Shown here: positions 1 through 8,835 of the stretch, piece by piece
Numbering within the stretch: the stretch's first letter is position 1
Layout of the letters: the number at the start of each line of letters is the position of its first letter
Source of the DNA: Bacteroidales bacterium
GTDB lineage: Bacteria > Bacteroidota > Bacteroidia > Bacteroidales > P3
Assembly (NCBI GenBank): GCA_017483575.1
Contig: JAFUWF010000017.1
Location: 62,001-126,000 of the forward strand
Direction: 5' to 3'
DNA length: 64,000 nt
Made by a program: the position numbers and the translations under genes
Notes under the pieces: generated by a model
The model's database searches: none
Told to the model about the DNA's origin: nothing
The model's input: the letters and a program-made list of their open reading frames with translations, nothing else

Positions 1-768
1 GTTGACGGCGATATTGAGCTTGGTGGCAATCTCCTTGCTGCTCAGGCCCTGGGCCACCAGCACGAGGACCTCCTGCTCGCGGTCGCTGAGGTCGTAGTCC
101 TCGGGGGGCATGAGCAGCAGTTCCTCGATCATGGCGTGCTTCTCCAGGTCGCGGCTGAGCTGCATGATGTCGAACACCAGCTCCATCATCTCCTCGTTGA
201 GGCGTTCGCCGGGGATGTACTTGTAGATGATCTGCGTGAGGTCGGAGAGCTTGTCCTTGATGTTGTCGTGGCTCTTCACGTAGTGGTCGGTAACGATTTT
301 GCTCAGGGGCTCGCCCTCGGAGAGGGAGTCCAGCATGGATACCAGGTTGCGCTCCTCGCGGCGCACGTGGTCGCGCACCTCGCGGCAGTAGTCGGAGAAG
401 TACTTCTTCAGCACGGCGGCGCTGTGGTCGCCAGCGCTTTCGGCCACATGGTCGAGGTGGTGCTGCATGTGGGGCAGACGGTCCTCGATGTAGTAGCGAT
501 GGCTGGCCTGCAGGTGCTCCACCACAAGGCGATGGTCGATGGCGGCCACCTCCTCGTCGTCGGGGCGGTAGTCGTCGAAGCTGTATATGTTGCACACCGT
601 CAGGAAGAAGTTCTCGTCCACACCGCGCTCGCGGCAGACCTCCTTGACGCTCTTCTCGCCGAAGCCCAGGGGGATGCCGAAACGCGGAAGCATGAGGATG
701 AGGTCGTAGTTCGAGGCTATCATGTCGGACATCTTCATGCGGCTGGTGAATATCGTTCTTTTGCTCAC
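1..768 (-). CDS. Hemerythrin-domain LuxR-family regulator (3' end beyond window)
   Basis: The reading frame is open from 768 to the window edge (256 codons). Residues 1-60 resemble the N-terminal part of ScdA/RIC di-iron proteins (LPRFGIPLGFGEKSV, then CRERGV). About residues 75-160 are His/Glu-rich with HHE-type spacing (DHRLVVEHL, HMQHHLDHV, REVRDHVRREE), as in non-haem di-iron hemerythrin domains. The C-terminal part has a LuxR/GerE helix-turn-helix (LSDREQEVLVLVAQGLSSKE), cut by the edge just after KLNIAVN. Start: GTG at 768 gives SKRTIFTSRMKMSD, which fits the known N-terminus of the family better than the ATG at 738. Inference: a transcription factor sensing oxygen, NO or redox state through a di-iron site. 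The di-iron role is from family knowledge; ligands were not modelled. Confidence 0.8.
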   Translation of the reverse strand, partial: MSKRTIFTSRMKMSDMIASNYDLILMLPRFGIPLGFGEKSVKEVCRERGVDENFFLTVCNIYSFDDYRPDDEEVAAIDHRLVVEHLQASHRYYIEDRLPHMQHHLDHVAESAGDHSAAVLKKYFSDYCREVRDHVRREERNLVSMLDSLSEGEPLSKIVTDHYVKSHDNIKDKLSDLTQIIYKYIPGERLNEEMMELVFDIMQLSRDLEKHAMIEELLLMPPEDYDLSDREQEVLVLVAQGLSSKEIATKLNIAVN

Positions 769-815
769 GTTCTTATATCTTTTTGCAAGGCACAAAAGGC
801 CCTGGATTGAAAGTG

Positions 816-823
816 CAAAAGTA
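816..823 (-). promoter_or_regulatory. Putative -7 element upstream of the hemerythrin/LuxR gene
   Basis: The minus strand reads TACTTTTG, a match to the Bacteroidota TAnnTTTG box, 48 nt before the GTG start at 768. No convincing TTTG -33 box is seen at the usual distance, so this is a half-site call. Confidence 0.35.
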
Positions 824-861
824 CAAAAAAAAATTGATACGATGCGAGTGTTTTATAAAAA

Positions 862-888
862 AGAGAGGAGGCACAGGTACCTGTGCCC
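862..888 (-). terminator. Intrinsic terminator of the T9SS cargo gene
   Basis: An 18-bp perfect palindrome, GGCACAGGTACCTGTGCC (870-887), is followed on the minus strand by TCCTCTCTTTTTT. It lies 36-60 nt past the stop of the 924-3884 gene, a normal position for Rho-independent termination. Confidence 0.8.
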
Positions 889-923
889 CCCTATTCGTTT
901 CTCTCTATGGTGGTTACAACAGC

Positions 924-3884
924 TCAGCGCTTGATAATTTTGCGTGCCGCCGTACCCTTGTCGGTGGTGATGCGGAGCAGATAGACGCCGCGTTCCAACG
1001 CCTCGGTGGGCAAAATAGTCACCTCGCCCTCGAGCTTCATGACGAGTCTGCCGGTGAGGTCCAGCATCTCCACGCGGCGGAGGCCGTCGACCTCAACCGT
1101 CAGGCGGTCGGATACGGGGTTGGGATAGACGCGGATGTTCATGTTCTCCACCTCAGAGATGGCCGTTGTGTCGATGGGTTCGACGGGTTCGGGGGTGGTG
1201 GTGTCGATGGCCACCGAGACATCGTCCACCAGCAGGCCCAGGCGGTTGTAGGCCCTGTGGCGCACGGCCACCCGGACGGTCTGGCCCCGATAGTTGTCCA
1301 GACTGACGCCGTAGGGTGCAAACCCCTCGCCCTCAGCCGTCCGCAGGGGCATCAGCACCTGGAAGTCGCTCAAGTTGATTCTGTCGTCGGGTTCCCGGGT
1401 GGTCACCAGCATCTCGAACTCGTCGAGCTGCTCGTCGGGGCTCTCCGCCAGGGTTCCCAGCAGGGTTACGGCGCTGGCCGCCTGCATCGAGAAGCGCCAG
1501 CTGCCGGTATCAGGAAGGGTGATGGCGGGCGAAAGCAGAAGATTGTCGGCGCTGAGGGGCTGCGTGGCGCCGGAGAGGATGTAGCTGAAGAGGTTGCCCA
1601 CGGGACGTGCCGACCACGAGACCACGCTGTTGCCGCTGCCGCCGTAGGCCAGCAGGGCGTCGAACATCATGTCCGTCGGGTCGCCGCGCAGGGCCATCTC
1701 CCACTCCTGGCCGTCACCGTCGAGGTCGTAGCTTGCCCAGCAGCCCATGTCGAGGTCGAAGGGTTCCACGAAGGGCAACGTCTCGCCACCGGAACATTCC
1801 ACGATGGTGATGGTGGCCGAATCGTGGAAGTCGCCGTAGAGAGGCGAGGTCACCGTCAGCCCGATGGTGTAGGTGCCCGCAGCCGGCCATTGTACCTCCA
1901 CCTGGCTGCCCGTGGCCGTGGCGGGGTTGGCGCCGGCGAGCGTCCAACTATAGGTCAGGTTCTCGCTACTCACCACGCGGGCGCCGAGCGACACAAAGTC
2001 GATATTCCTGGCCCTCGAGGGGGCAACAATCTCAATCTCAGGCTCGCCGACCGGCACAATCTGCACATCGGCCAGCCTCAGGGCATAGCCCATGGGCGAG
2101 TCGTGGTGGCGGAATTCCACCTGAAGGTCCTTGCCGGCATAGGCAGCCAGGCCGAAACGGTAGCCCTGCGGCGCCGAACCGCTGACCACTCCGGAGAAGA
2201 GGGTGTCCACGCCGTCGGCGGTACGGGCGATGACGTTGTAGAGGTCTATACCGTTATCAACGTTGAAGTTGCGGGTATCCATGGCACGATAGCGGAGCTC
2301 GTAGGTGCTGTCGGGGATGTAGATATAGGGCGTGGCGATACGGTTGTCGGCGGCAAGGTCGCGGCCCCACTCGTCGTGCGAGAAGCTGATGGCCGTCGGC
2401 AGAGCCACGCCATTCACCTCCACCGTATCCATGCCCGTCAGCCATCCTTCGCCCACGCGCCAGCAGTCCTCGTCCAGGCCGAAGACATGCACATACGGCA
2501 CGCTATCCACCTCGCAGACATGCAGATGTACCTGTGCCGAGTCCGTAGCCGTTCCTTCGTCGTTCGTTGCCTCGACCCACACCCAGTAGTCGCCCTCCTC
2601 AGTGCCAACGGGCCAGACGAAAGCGAAGGGGTCCATGGTGCTGAAGGTCAGTTCGCTGCCGAGGGTATCCATCTGCACACGCCACGTGATGTCCGTAATG
2701 GGTTCCACGCTGAAGGTGTCGAGGCGAAAGTGCACGCTATCGGCCACGATGGCGCGGGCCGGCGCATGCAGGCTCACCACGGGAGCCCCGGCGAAGTCCA
2801 CCTTCACCTCGTCCAGCAGGAGGCGCTCCTGGTCGTCGGTGGCATGATGGCGGAACGCCAGGCGGATGGTGTCGCCGCCAAAGTCCTCCAGCGAGGCAAA
2901 ACGTTGCTGCCAACCGTCTGTGGACAAGAGCGTTTCGCTGAAGAGGGGCACCATCTGCGTGGTGTCCACCTCCCCTGCCCCACGGAACACGTACACCGAG
3001 TAGTGCTCCCAGCTCTCGTCGCGCCATTCCGACTGCTCGGCCTGCACCTTCCACGAGACATAGTAATAACTGAATTCCAGAGCCATACGGGGCGAGACCA
3101 GCCAATGGTCGGCCTCCGGGACCATTCCGAAGAAGGTCACCGAGCTTGATGCCGCAAGGCCGTCCGCCATCTCCCAGGGGGTGCCGCCGTTGCCCATCGT
3201 GCGCCAGCAGGCAAGCGTGGTGCTCGAGTCGGCGAAATCCTCCACAAAAGGCACCCTATCAAGCACATCGCAATCCTCCTCCACTGGCGGCTGCAGAGGG
3301 TTGTCGCCGTTGCCAAACAGCACATAGTCCACCTGCATGGAGCCCCCGGTGCCGCCCCGGTGCACAAACGCCACCCTCACCCATTGGCCGGCATAGGGGG
3401 TCAGATCCACCGTCCTCTGGACATAGCCGGTGGAAGTCGCCGTATCGGCAAGCAGGAGGTCGGGGAAATCGGCGGTATCCACGGGGCCGTCCATGGCCAC
3501 ACCCACGCGCACCTCGTAGCGCTCGCCGGCGCCGTCCATGCGCTTCACCCACCACGACATCCGCAACGAGTCATCACTCGGCACCTCCACCACCGGACTC
3601 ACCGCCCAGTTGCAGGGGGTGAGGGTCGCGCTGTCGTTGGCCGACTCCGACCACAGCACCCGCATGCCCTCCTGGGCGAAGTAGCCCAGGAACGCATACG
3701 CCGAAGGCACCTGCGAGAAGTCCACCACCATCCACGTGCTCCCGTCGCCGTCGGCATCCACTACCGACCAGTCCCCCAGGCCGTTCTCGAAACTTTCCGC
3801 ATGCGGGAAAACATTTACATTCTGAGCGTTGGCACCCCACAGGGCACCTGCCGCAAACATCATTAATAGCGTAATTCGTTTCAT
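924..3884 (-). CDS. Large secreted T9SS cargo protein with adhesin-like and PKD modules
   Basis: 986 residues with an N-terminal signal peptide (MKRITLLMMFAAG..GANAQ). The body holds four modules each opening with a hydrophobic-Pro-Phe-Val-Glu-like start and a later CW (for example VPFVEDFADSSTTLACW, LPFVEPFDLDMGCW). This is the pattern of choice-of-anchor J / cleaved-adhesin beta-sandwich domains. A PKD-like domain lies near residues 640-700 (LTYSWTLAGANPATATGSQV). The last ~75 residues (IRVYPNPVSDRLTVEV ... GVYLLRITTDKGTAARKIIKR) are a type A T9SS sorting domain, so the protein should be exported by T9SS and attached to or released from the surface. Substrate unknown; adhesion or host/polymer binding is inferred from domain type. 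It forms its own unit with a terminator downstream. Confidence 0.85.
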   Translation of the reverse strand: MKRITLLMMFAAGALWGANAQNVNVFPHAESFENGLGDWSVVDADGDGSTWMVVDFSQVPSAYAFLGYFAQEGMRVLWSESANDSATLTPCNWAVSPVVEVPSDDSLRMSWWVKRMDGAGERYEVRVGVAMDGPVDTADFPDLLLADTATSTGYVQRTVDLTPYAGQWVRVAFVHRGGTGGSMQVDYVLFGNGDNPLQPPVEEDCDVLDRVPFVEDFADSSTTLACWRTMGNGGTPWEMADGLAASSSVTFFGMVPEADHWLVSPRMALEFSYYYVSWKVQAEQSEWRDESWEHYSVYVFRGAGEVDTTQMVPLFSETLLSTDGWQQRFASLEDFGGDTIRLAFRHHATDDQERLLLDEVKVDFAGAPVVSLHAPARAIVADSVHFRLDTFSVEPITDITWRVQMDTLGSELTFSTMDPFAFVWPVGTEEGDYWVWVEATNDEGTATDSAQVHLHVCEVDSVPYVHVFGLDEDCWRVGEGWLTGMDTVEVNGVALPTAISFSHDEWGRDLAADNRIATPYIYIPDSTYELRYRAMDTRNFNVDNGIDLYNVIARTADGVDTLFSGVVSGSAPQGYRFGLAAYAGKDLQVEFRHHDSPMGYALRLADVQIVPVGEPEIEIVAPSRARNIDFVSLGARVVSSENLTYSWTLAGANPATATGSQVEVQWPAAGTYTIGLTVTSPLYGDFHDSATITIVECSGGETLPFVEPFDLDMGCWASYDLDGDGQEWEMALRGDPTDMMFDALLAYGGSGNSVVSWSARPVGNLFSYILSGATQPLSADNLLLSPAITLPDTGSWRFSMQAASAVTLLGTLAESPDEQLDEFEMLVTTREPDDRINLSDFQVLMPLRTAEGEGFAPYGVSLDNYRGQTVRVAVRHRAYNRLGLLVDDVSVAIDTTTPEPVEPIDTTAISEVENMNIRVYPNPVSDRLTVEVDGLRRVEMLDLTGRLVMKLEGEVTILPTEALERGVYLLRITTDKGTAARKIIKR

Positions 3885-4107
3885 ATAACAATCGTTTATT
3901 TTTGGTTCTTTCTACCCATAATAACGTAAAAAAAAGCCCAAATGCTACAGAATGTCCAATTTTTTTTCATTACGTCCGCCAAGCACCCCTCCCACCTTGG
4001 GCCCAGAGTTGGGCATGGAGTAATACTTTTATGACTGATTTGTAGCCGCTTGCGGATAGGCAAAGAGGGGCGTTTCTGAAAGTTTTTTCCATTTTTGTTT
4101 TTTTTAC

Positions 4108-4115
4108 TATCTTTG
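4108..4115 (+). promoter_or_regulatory. -7 promoter element, GH3 gene
   Basis: TATCTTTG matches TAnnTTTG exactly, but only four bases separate it from the ATG at 4120, so a canonical transcript would be leaderless or nearly so. No TTTG sits at the expected -33 position (only a T-run), so the downstream half carries the call. Confidence 0.5.
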
Positions 4116-4119
4116 CATT

Positions 4120-6264
4120 ATGAAAAGGAAGACTTACGGCATAGGCCTGATGGCCGCAATAGCATTGATAATGACAGCGTTCCGCCCGGTGGCGGCGCAG
4201 ACTTTCCCATGGCAGGACACCACGCAGGGCCTCGACGCGAGGGTGGAATGGCTCGTGCGGAACCTGACTGTCGACGAGAAGCTGTCGCTCATGGTGCACC
4301 AGAACCCCGCCATCGAGCGCTTGGGACTGCCGGCCTACAGCTGGTGGAACGAGGCGCTGCACGGCGTGGCACGCGCCGGCGAGGCCACAGTCTACCCCAT
4401 GCCCATCGCCCTGGCGGCCACCTTTGACCCGCAGCTGGTGCAGAGCGTCTTCAGCGACGTGGCCGACGAGGCCCGGCAAAAATACCACATGGCGCAGGAC
4501 ACCGGCGGCACGGGCGACTACACGGGCCTCACCTTCTTCACGCCGAATATCAACATCTTCCGCGACCCGCGCTGGGGCCGCGGCATGGAGACCTACGGCG
4601 AAGACCCCTACCTCACGGCCATGATGGGCCTGGCCTGCGTCAACGGCCTGCAGCACGGCCACACCGAGGACTGGCAGGGCTCGCCCCTCCTCACCGCCGC
4701 CTGCCTCAAACACCTGGCCGTGCACAGCGGCCCCGAGGGCATCAGGCACGAGTTCAACAGCGTGGTCTCCCACCGCGACCTGCGCACCACCTACCTGCCC
4801 GCATTTGAATATATAATAAAGAATAGCGACGTGCAGCAGGTGATGTGCGGCTACAACCGCATCAACGGAGCGCCGTGCTGCACCAATCGAGAACTGTTTG
4901 ACATACTGCGCAATGAGTGGCACTACGACGGCCTGCTGGTTACCGACTGCTGGGCGCTGAATGATGCCTACGAGCAGGACACCGTCATCCCTCGCCACCG
5001 CACCCACGCCACCGCCGCCGCGGCCTATGGCGACGCCTTCGGGCGCGAGGTGGACCTCGAATGCGGCAGCGGCCTGCCCGCCCTGCGCGAGGCATGGAGC
5101 GCCGGCATCTTGCCGGCAGAGAAGATCGACGAGCACGTGCGGCGCATCCTCCGCACCCGCCTGCTGGTCACCAACGAACCCACTCCCTCCGAGGAGTTTG
5201 TGTGCCGCGACCCCTTCCCCTTCGCTCCCGCCACCAACAACATCGTACTGCTGAAGAACGACCATACATTGCCCATCGAACGCCACACGCGCATCTACCT
5301 CACCGGCCCCAACGCCGAGGACACCCTCATGCCGCTGGGCAACTACAACGGCACCCCACGCCACACCTACAGCATCCGCCGCGGACTGGAGCTCTTCTAC
5401 GACCTCGTCGCTACGCCGGACAGCGCCGACCTCATCGTCTACGCCGGCGGCCTCAGCCCCCAGCTCGAGGGCGAAGAGCTGCCCGTCGACACGCCAGGCT
5501 TCTACCGCGGCGACCGGACCCTCATCGAACTGCCTGCGGGCCAGGTCGCCGACCTCCACGCCTGGAGCGCCGGCGGGACGCCGGCAGATGGCCAGCCAGC
5601 GTCCCGCCGGCACATACCAGTAGTATTGGTCCTCTGCACCGGCAGCGCCATCGCCCTGGAGAACGTGGTGGACGACGTGGACGCCATCCTTGTGGCCTGG
5701 TACGGCGGCGAGGACATGGGCGGCGCCGTGGCCCTGCAGATGCTCCGCCAGGGGGCCCACATCTTCGGCCGCCTGCCCGTCACCTTCTACCGCAACACGC
5801 AGCAGCTGCCCGACTTCGAGGACTACGACATGCAGGGCCGCACCTACCGCTACATGACCGACGAGCCCCTCTACCCCTTCGGCTACGGCCTCACCTACGT
5901 CGGCCACCACATCGAGACCGCCGCCTTCGACGCCGACAGCCTCACCGTCACCGCCACCCTGCGCGGCGACTACTGCCTCGGCGGCATCCCCAGCACCATG
6001 GCCTGCGTGCAGGTCTACCTCAGCAATCCCGCCGACCCCGCGGCGCCGCGCAAGCAACTCGTAGGCCTCGGCAGCCGCTGGGTCGACGTCGGCGAGACCA
6101 CCACCGTCACCATCCATCTCGACCCCTTCTGGCTCCGCCAGTACAACCCCAAGACCGCCCGCATGGAAGAACCCGCCGACGGCACCCCCCTCACCCTCCG
6201 CATCGGCCTCTCCAGCGCCGACAGCGACCTCCTCGACCTCCCCGTCACCTACCGCCGGAAATAA
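4120..6264 (+). CDS. Glycoside hydrolase family 3 (beta-glucosidase/beta-xylosidase type), secreted
   Basis: 714 residues with a signal peptide ending near VAAQTFPWQD. The N-terminal TIM barrel carries GH3 signatures: LGLPAYSWWNEALHGVAR, FTPNINIFRDPRWGRGMETY, and the nucleophile motif LLVTDCWALND with Asp276 as the likely nucleophile. The second alpha/beta domain starts near residue 370 (NIVLLKNDHTLPIE), and a C-terminal fibronectin-like region ends the protein. The WWNEALHGVAR and DPRWGRG variants are typical of the xylosidase/arabinosidase branch of GH3, so xylo-oligosaccharides are plausible, but the substrate is not fixed by sequence. Role: periplasmic or surface removal of non-reducing-end sugars. 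A hairpin follows the stop. Confidence 0.92.
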   Translation: MKRKTYGIGLMAAIALIMTAFRPVAAQTFPWQDTTQGLDARVEWLVRNLTVDEKLSLMVHQNPAIERLGLPAYSWWNEALHGVARAGEATVYPMPIALAATFDPQLVQSVFSDVADEARQKYHMAQDTGGTGDYTGLTFFTPNINIFRDPRWGRGMETYGEDPYLTAMMGLACVNGLQHGHTEDWQGSPLLTAACLKHLAVHSGPEGIRHEFNSVVSHRDLRTTYLPAFEYIIKNSDVQQVMCGYNRINGAPCCTNRELFDILRNEWHYDGLLVTDCWALNDAYEQDTVIPRHRTHATAAAAYGDAFGREVDLECGSGLPALREAWSAGILPAEKIDEHVRRILRTRLLVTNEPTPSEEFVCRDPFPFAPATNNIVLLKNDHTLPIERHTRIYLTGPNAEDTLMPLGNYNGTPRHTYSIRRGLELFYDLVATPDSADLIVYAGGLSPQLEGEELPVDTPGFYRGDRTLIELPAGQVADLHAWSAGGTPADGQPASRRHIPVVLVLCTGSAIALENVVDDVDAILVAWYGGEDMGGAVALQMLRQGAHIFGRLPVTFYRNTQQLPDFEDYDMQGRTYRYMTDEPLYPFGYGLTYVGHHIETAAFDADSLTVTATLRGDYCLGGIPSTMACVQVYLSNPADPAAPRKQLVGLGSRWVDVGETTTVTIHLDPFWLRQYNPKTARMEEPADGTPLTLRIGLSSADSDLLDLPVTYRRK

Positions 6265-6266
6265 AC

Positions 6267-6297
6267 AAAGGGGTACCTGTCAAGACGATACCCCTTT
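6267..6297 (+). terminator. Stem-loop after GH3 gene
   Basis: AAAGGGGTA (6267-6275) pairs perfectly with TACCCCTTT (6289-6297) around a 13-nt loop, starting two bases after the stop codon. There is no long T-run, so termination strength is uncertain. Confidence 0.55.
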
Positions 6298-6392
6298 GCC
6301 ATACGTAGCAAACTAGTGTAATATGTGATGGCCGAAGGACTAGATCTAAGACAAACCAAGGGCACCCCTACTTTGGGCGATTAAAGCTTTTT

Positions 6393-7085
6393 CTAAAAAT
6401 CACCGTCCTCCCATTCGTCTTCATCCAAACTGATTTCCCTGTTTTTAATACGTACCTTTTTAGATTCAAAAGTCCCAAAATCCAAATATTCCATCCAGCC
6501 GCCTATATATACATACTCATTGTCTTCTACGGTAAAACAATCAGTTCCAACCATTACCAGCTCATTATTATATGTATAATCAATAATGTTTAGCAATTGG
6601 TCTCCTTCACCAATTTGGACTGCATTCCCAAGCATTTGGGGACCATCATTGTCCAAAGCTGATTTTTTTTTCAGATAGACAGTGTCGGTATCCCCGCCGC
6701 TAAAATCAAATGTGCTGTTAGTACAATAGATGACAACATTGTCGTTACCTTCTGATCCAATTACAACAGCTCCATTCAACACAATTTCCGTTCTTCCTTC
6801 GTATGTGTATATTTTAGCAGGGAATATTGATTTCCCGTATTTGACCACAGTTTGATCTGGATATCTGACGGTCATTCCATTGTAAACAATCACGTTCGTA
6901 TCGCCTTCCCTATGATACTTCAGAATCTTTTTCTTTTTATACTTTGCAAAAAATCCTTTCGTCTCTTGCAGATAAATGTCGGCACCACCAATATTGATTG
7001 GTTCTGTTTTTTTGTTTACTGGCTGCCCGTGTCCGGCGATGGCATAAAGCAAACCTAAAGCCAATAGTACAATATCTTTTCTCAT
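6393..7085 (-). CDS. Secreted protein of unknown function
   Basis: 230 residues with an N-terminal signal peptide (MRKDIVLLALGLLYAIAGHG, then QPVNKK). The mature part is rich in short beta-strand-like repeats such as VIVYNGMTVRYPDQTV, VVIGSEGNDNVVIYC and YVYIGGWMEYLDFG, and ends in an acidic tail (DEDEWEDGDF). I do not recognise the family. It is AT-rich relative to the GH3 gene and lies in the same orientation as two lipoproteins upstream of it (7114-8145), so the three may form one transcription unit or a transferred island. Confidence 0.7.
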   Translation of the reverse strand: MRKDIVLLALGLLYAIAGHGQPVNKKTEPINIGGADIYLQETKGFFAKYKKKKILKYHREGDTNVIVYNGMTVRYPDQTVVKYGKSIFPAKIYTYEGRTEIVLNGAVVIGSEGNDNVVIYCTNSTFDFSGGDTDTVYLKKKSALDNDGPQMLGNAVQIGEGDQLLNIIDYTYNNELVMVGTDCFTVEDNEYVYIGGWMEYLDFGTFESKKVRIKNREISLDEDEWEDGDF

Positions 7086-7113
7086 CTCTTAATTCCTGGC
7101 AATTGATGCAGAG

Positions 7114-7680
7114 TTATTGTGCACTTTTTAAACGAATGGGTTTTCCTGAAACAGTGGTAATATACGTAACGACAGTACCTCTTTTGTTTCCTTCCACAAC
7201 AGTAGATATGACAGGCTCAATAATACCATCGCCCCCTTGCCTCTTGACGATATCGATAAGACGATAGACAGCCACATGGAGAGCGAGGTCGCCAGGCTGA
7301 TCACGATCCAAATCACGATCCAAATAATATCCGTTCTGGGAACCCAGATAACCTGCATGAACGATGCCCGTGAGAGAGACTGACGAACTATCGTTCTTTG
7401 CATTCTTTGTAACTTTCAGTTCGAACATGCCTTCTGGATCTTTGGCTGTCCAAGAGTTGTTGTTTCCATACGTCACCTCGATACGGGCAGAGGCTTCTAC
7501 ACGGGCCAAAATATCATAGTCCTTGTTAGTTAGGTTCAACTCTTCAAAAGAAACAGTCTTGATCGAGCTCACAGCCTGAGTAATGACAGAATGGCTATAA
7601 CTACGACTGGTGGAGCAACACGATGTGACAGACATAAGTGCAATAGTAGCCATGCAGAAAAATATTATTCTTTTCGTCAT
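7114..7680 (-). CDS. Lipoprotein of unknown function
   Basis: 188 residues. The start MTKRIIFFCMATIALMSVTSC has a lipobox (VTSC), indicating a lipidated periplasmic or outer-membrane protein. The C-terminal part (GGDGIIEPVISTVVEGNKRG..VVTYITTVSGKPIRL) resembles small Bacteroidales lipoproteins whose conserved end reads Y.T.VSGKP.R, but no function can be assigned. It lies 28 bases upstream of the 6393-7085 gene, in the same AT-rich island. Confidence 0.7.
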   Translation of the reverse strand: MTKRIIFFCMATIALMSVTSCCSTSRSYSHSVITQAVSSIKTVSFEELNLTNKDYDILARVEASARIEVTYGNNNSWTAKDPEGMFELKVTKNAKNDSSSVSLTGIVHAGYLGSQNGYYLDRDLDRDQPGDLALHVAVYRLIDIVKRQGGDGIIEPVISTVVEGNKRGTVVTYITTVSGKPIRLKSAQ

Positions 7681-7689
7681 TATTGTTTT

Positions 7690-7716
7690 TGCCGGTTATA
7701 TACCATCGGCCCATCG
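7690..7716. repeat. 27-nt repeat, copy 1 (partner at 8261-8287)
   Basis: A 27-nt sequence (TGCCGGTTATATACCATCGG then CCCATCG) sits just upstream of the 7680 start and recurs at 8261-8287 with 24 of 27 positions identical. Both copies lie 5' of lipoprotein genes on the minus strand. Function unknown; a duplicated leader or remnant of gene duplication is possible. Confidence 0.6.
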
Positions 7717-7740
7717 ATTGCTAAATTATTATTAATAAAC

Positions 7741-8145
7741 TTATTGTATTTTTCTAAAATCGTAAGTCCAGTCCGCATGAAACAATGAAGAGTAACCCAG
7801 TGTCATGATGTTTTCATCTTCATTCATTCTCATGTCAAAATAGTGAGACTCATTGTCTTCATCGCAATCCGAATCGAACGTAATACGTGATATCTCCAAT
7901 GCTTTTTTTCCTGCAATATCCCAAATAGTGTAGTCCCACCGACCGTTCTTCATCGGGTATAAACTACTATTGGCATACTCAATGGTCACGTGTTCGCCCA
8001 TGAAACGCAATGTGGCCGGATGACTGGCAGCAGAACCATCGACAATCTCCCATGTGCCGTTTTCCAGATTGCCAAACCTCATTTTATCACATGAAAAGAA
8101 GACCAGGCAGACAACAGCGACAATAATCACTCTGAGATGTTTCAT
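7741..8145 (-). CDS. Small lipoprotein
   Basis: 134 residues from ATG at 8145 (an earlier in-frame ATG at 8175 would add ten residues before the signal peptide, which is unlikely). MKHLRVIIVAVVCLVFFSC gives a lipobox. The mature region (NGTWEIVDGSAASHPATLRF, GRWDYTIWD, IMTLGYSSLFHADWTYDFRK) looks like a small lipocalin-like beta-barrel, but that is a guess from strand pattern only. Same island and orientation as the 7114 and 6393 genes. Confidence 0.65.
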   Translation of the reverse strand: MKHLRVIIVAVVCLVFFSCDKMRFGNLENGTWEIVDGSAASHPATLRFMGEHVTIEYANSSLYPMKNGRWDYTIWDIAGKKALEISRITFDSDCDEDNESHYFDMRMNEDENIMTLGYSSLFHADWTYDFRKIQ

Positions 8146-8260
8146 ATATTTACCTTTTAGAACAATGATATCCACGGCGTCATTCTTTCAGTTCATTTCG
8201 ATTGAACCCAAAATTGCCACAAAAGGCAATACCACAAATATCATCTCCTTCATTTTTTGT

Positions 8261-8287
8261 TGCCAGTTCTATACCATCGGTCCATCG
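8261..8287. repeat. 27-nt repeat, copy 2
   Basis: Second copy of the repeat at 7690-7716 (24/27 identical). It covers the 3' end of the doubtful reading frame 8269-8475. The region 8146-8618 otherwise holds no gene I can support. Confidence 0.6.
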
Positions 8288-8475
8288 GTATTTTTGGAGC
8301 CACGGCTCGATGGCAAAATCACACAACGAGAGAAAGTGGAGCCATCCATTATGTCTCTATCTTCTCGTGTAAGGGTCTGGACTTCCCTGTAGGTTGAATA
8401 TAAAGGTGCTTTGAATCGCTCCACAAAGGACGTATCATAGGGTATACAATCCAACGGAGCATTTCGAAACTCCAT
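8269..8475 (-). CDS. Doubtful short reading frame (68 codons)
   Basis: An ATG-initiated frame in a gene-poor, AT-rich gap. It has no recognisable domain, signal peptide or partner. Its last residues (TDGPMV) come from the 27-nt repeat, whose other copy reads IDGPMV in the same frame relation, so it may be a decayed gene tail. Kept only because it is open and starts with ATG. Confidence 0.2.
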   Translation of the reverse strand: MEFRNAPLDCIPYDTSFVERFKAPLYSTYREVQTLTREDRDIMDGSTFSRCVILPSSRGSKNTDGPMV

Positions 8476-8618
8476 TATTCCAAAACCTACAGAAGTAGTG
8501 CAAATTGTCCAGATTTACACGATCGGAATAAGGCGAAAATGCGCTTTCTTTCGGCAAACCATAACTCTGCGGTTTGCGACTGCAAAATTACACATAATTT
8601 CCGATATGGCAAAATAAA

Positions 8619-8650
8619 TTTGTGAGGTTGAATTATTATTCCTATCTTTG
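8619..8650 (+). promoter_or_regulatory. Promoter for the small gene / DUF6169 / fucosidase run
   Basis: TTTG at 8619-8622, a 20-nt spacer, then TATCTTTG at 8643-8650: a full match to the Bacteroidota housekeeping promoter pattern, 26 bases before the ATG at 8677. Confidence 0.75.
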
Positions 8651-8676
8651 CATTGAGATAATTGCAGAGATTTTTT

Positions 8677-8835
8677 ATGGAAAATACTGACACAAAAAAG
8701 GTTAGACGTATCCCCATGATACAGAAATTGGCAGAGGATAAGGCTGCTATCTGCAAATGCATCAGAGAAGGAGGTGACCTTGGAAAACTTGCAAAAAAAC
8801 GAAACATCGTTTTTGCCCACCCCTTTACCGTATGA
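8677..8835 (+). CDS. 52-residue small protein upstream of DUF6169
   Basis: MENTDTKKVRRIPMIQKLAE, then a charged stretch with paired Cys (AICKCIREGG) ending in NIVFAHPFTV. It follows a strong promoter at a normal leader distance, and its 3' end overlaps the start of the DUF6169 gene by 62 bases in another frame. Basic N-terminus, no membrane segment. Function unknown. The tight overlap suggests translational coupling or a regulatory leader peptide for the next gene. Confidence 0.6.
   Translation: MENTDTKKVRRIPMIQKLAEDKAAICKCIREGGDLGKLAKKRNIVFAHPFTV

Noticed and set aside
783-3149. 788-codon open frame on the plus strand opposite the T9SS cargo gene
   Set aside because: Long antisense frames are expected in GC-rich coding DNA; the His/Val/Gly-rich translation has no domain, and the minus-strand frame has a signal peptide, repeated modules and a T9SS domain.
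3970-6117. 715-codon minus-strand frame opposite the GH3 gene
   Set aside because: Low-complexity Val/Ala/Gly translation without motifs; the plus strand encodes a complete GH3 enzyme.
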